In this document: positions 63,640 to 64,000 of the stretch, one piece after another
How positions within the stretch are numbered: position 1 is the stretch's first letter
Layout of the letters: each line of letters starts with the position of its first letter
Assembly (NCBI RefSeq): GCF_036898095.1
Contig: NC_090739.1
Location: 61,258,662 to 61,322,661 of the forward strand
Length of the DNA: 64,000 nucleotides
Reading direction: 5' to 3'
DNA from: Palaemon carinicauda
Lineage: Eukaryota > Arthropoda > Malacostraca > Decapoda > Palaemonidae
Translations under genes and position numbers: made by a program
Notes under the pieces: generated by a model
Told to the model about the DNA's origin: nothing
What the model saw: the letters and a program-made list of their open reading frames with translations, nothing else
The model's database searches: none

Positions 63640-64000
63640 CTTTGCAGGCATCTCCCCACAGGTGGGCAAAAGGGAGGATTGCCTGTCTTATTGGGACCGG
63701 CCTCGGCCAGATCCCTTCCTACTCTTTCCTACACGTAAGGACTTTTTTCTGTGAAAGGACTGCTTTGCACCCTTTTTACCCTGCTGTTTTAGGTCTTTAG
63801 CTCTTTTTGGCTGCGGGTTTTGCTGTGCTTTCTGCTGTGGCTGGGAGGGGTGAGGTCTAGCTGTTAAGACCTTTTGGATGAGGGAGTCCTGACTGGACTT
63901 CCTCCACCTCTCTGTCACCCGCTCGACATCCTCAGGATGGAACAAAGAACTGCCCTCGCATTTCTCAGTCTCGCTACTTCAGCCTGAGGGAGATGTCTAT
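63640..64000 (-). pseudogene. Gag C-terminus of A4 (partial)
   Basis: Reads HPEDVERVTERWRKSSQDS, then a Gln/Pro/Lys-rich linker and a strongly basic end (FHRKKSLRVGKSRKGSGRGR), the likely nucleic-acid-binding tail. It matches A1 gag near 7430-7490. The rest lies outside the window, so its integrity is unknown. Confidence 0.6.

Larger units (their letters stand above)
59859..64000 (-). mobile_element. DIRS family A copy A4, cut by the window edge
   Basis: A diverged member of family A with shorter, different ITR sequence ('ataacaaatttgg' tip). The rITR/ICR is at 59859-60215, YR at about 60657-61700, RNase H and RT at about 61540-63540, and the gag C-terminus at about 63640 to the edge. It has the best-preserved YR and RT blocks of family A, but the catalytic Arg of YR and an Asp of RNase H are changed. 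The lITR lies outside the window. Confidence 0.8.

Overview
The window reads as intergenic DNA from a large, repeat-rich animal genome, most likely a decapod crustacean (shrimp or prawn). The pointers are a tRNA-derived SINE of a kind I recall from decapods at the left edge, very long (CT)n and (TA)n microsatellites, and a dense population of DIRS1-like tyrosine-recombinase retrotransposons. I found no host protein gene. Nearly every long reading frame belongs to a transposable element, and the genes discussed are their gag, reverse transcriptase (RT), RNase H (RH), tyrosine recombinase (YR) or transposase genes.

Three DIRS families are present, called A, B and C here. All full copies point the same way (coding on the minus strand), so each reads from high to low coordinate: left inverted terminal repeat (lITR), gag, RT/RH, YR, internal complementary region (ICR), right ITR (rITR). 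The layout is: SINE (130-395); plus-strand DIRS remnant (396-1860); family A end fragment and a solo-ITR copy in a small tandem array (1861-3202); copy A1 (3203-30828), split by a hAT transposon (9962-11796), copy B1 (11915-21042, itself split by a pogo/Tigger-type element at 12418-15089) and the almost intact copy C (21735-30523); a 100-bp spacer; copy A2 (30929-40154) carrying a 3.76-kb Tigger transposon (31555-35311); then a pair of piggyBac-type ends (TTAA plus a 12-bp inverted repeat) at 40310 and 58655 that enclose copy A3 (40972-48929), two Tigger deletion derivatives in (TA)n DNA, copy B2 (52244-57884) and a piggyBac cysteine-rich tail (57883-58101); about 1.2 kb of mostly unassigned DNA; and copy A4 running off the right edge (59859-64000).

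Several insertions can be dated relative to each other, because a related copy elsewhere in the window still shows the uninterrupted target. Copy C is the freshest: its RT, RH and YR catalytic residues are all present and its ITRs are almost identical. Family B has RH and YR but no RT core in either copy, which suggests a trans-mobilised lineage. Copy A3 also carries a near full-length 5S rRNA-like sequence. The frameshifts and stops reported were read by eye, and those at poly(G/C) tracts could be assembly errors.
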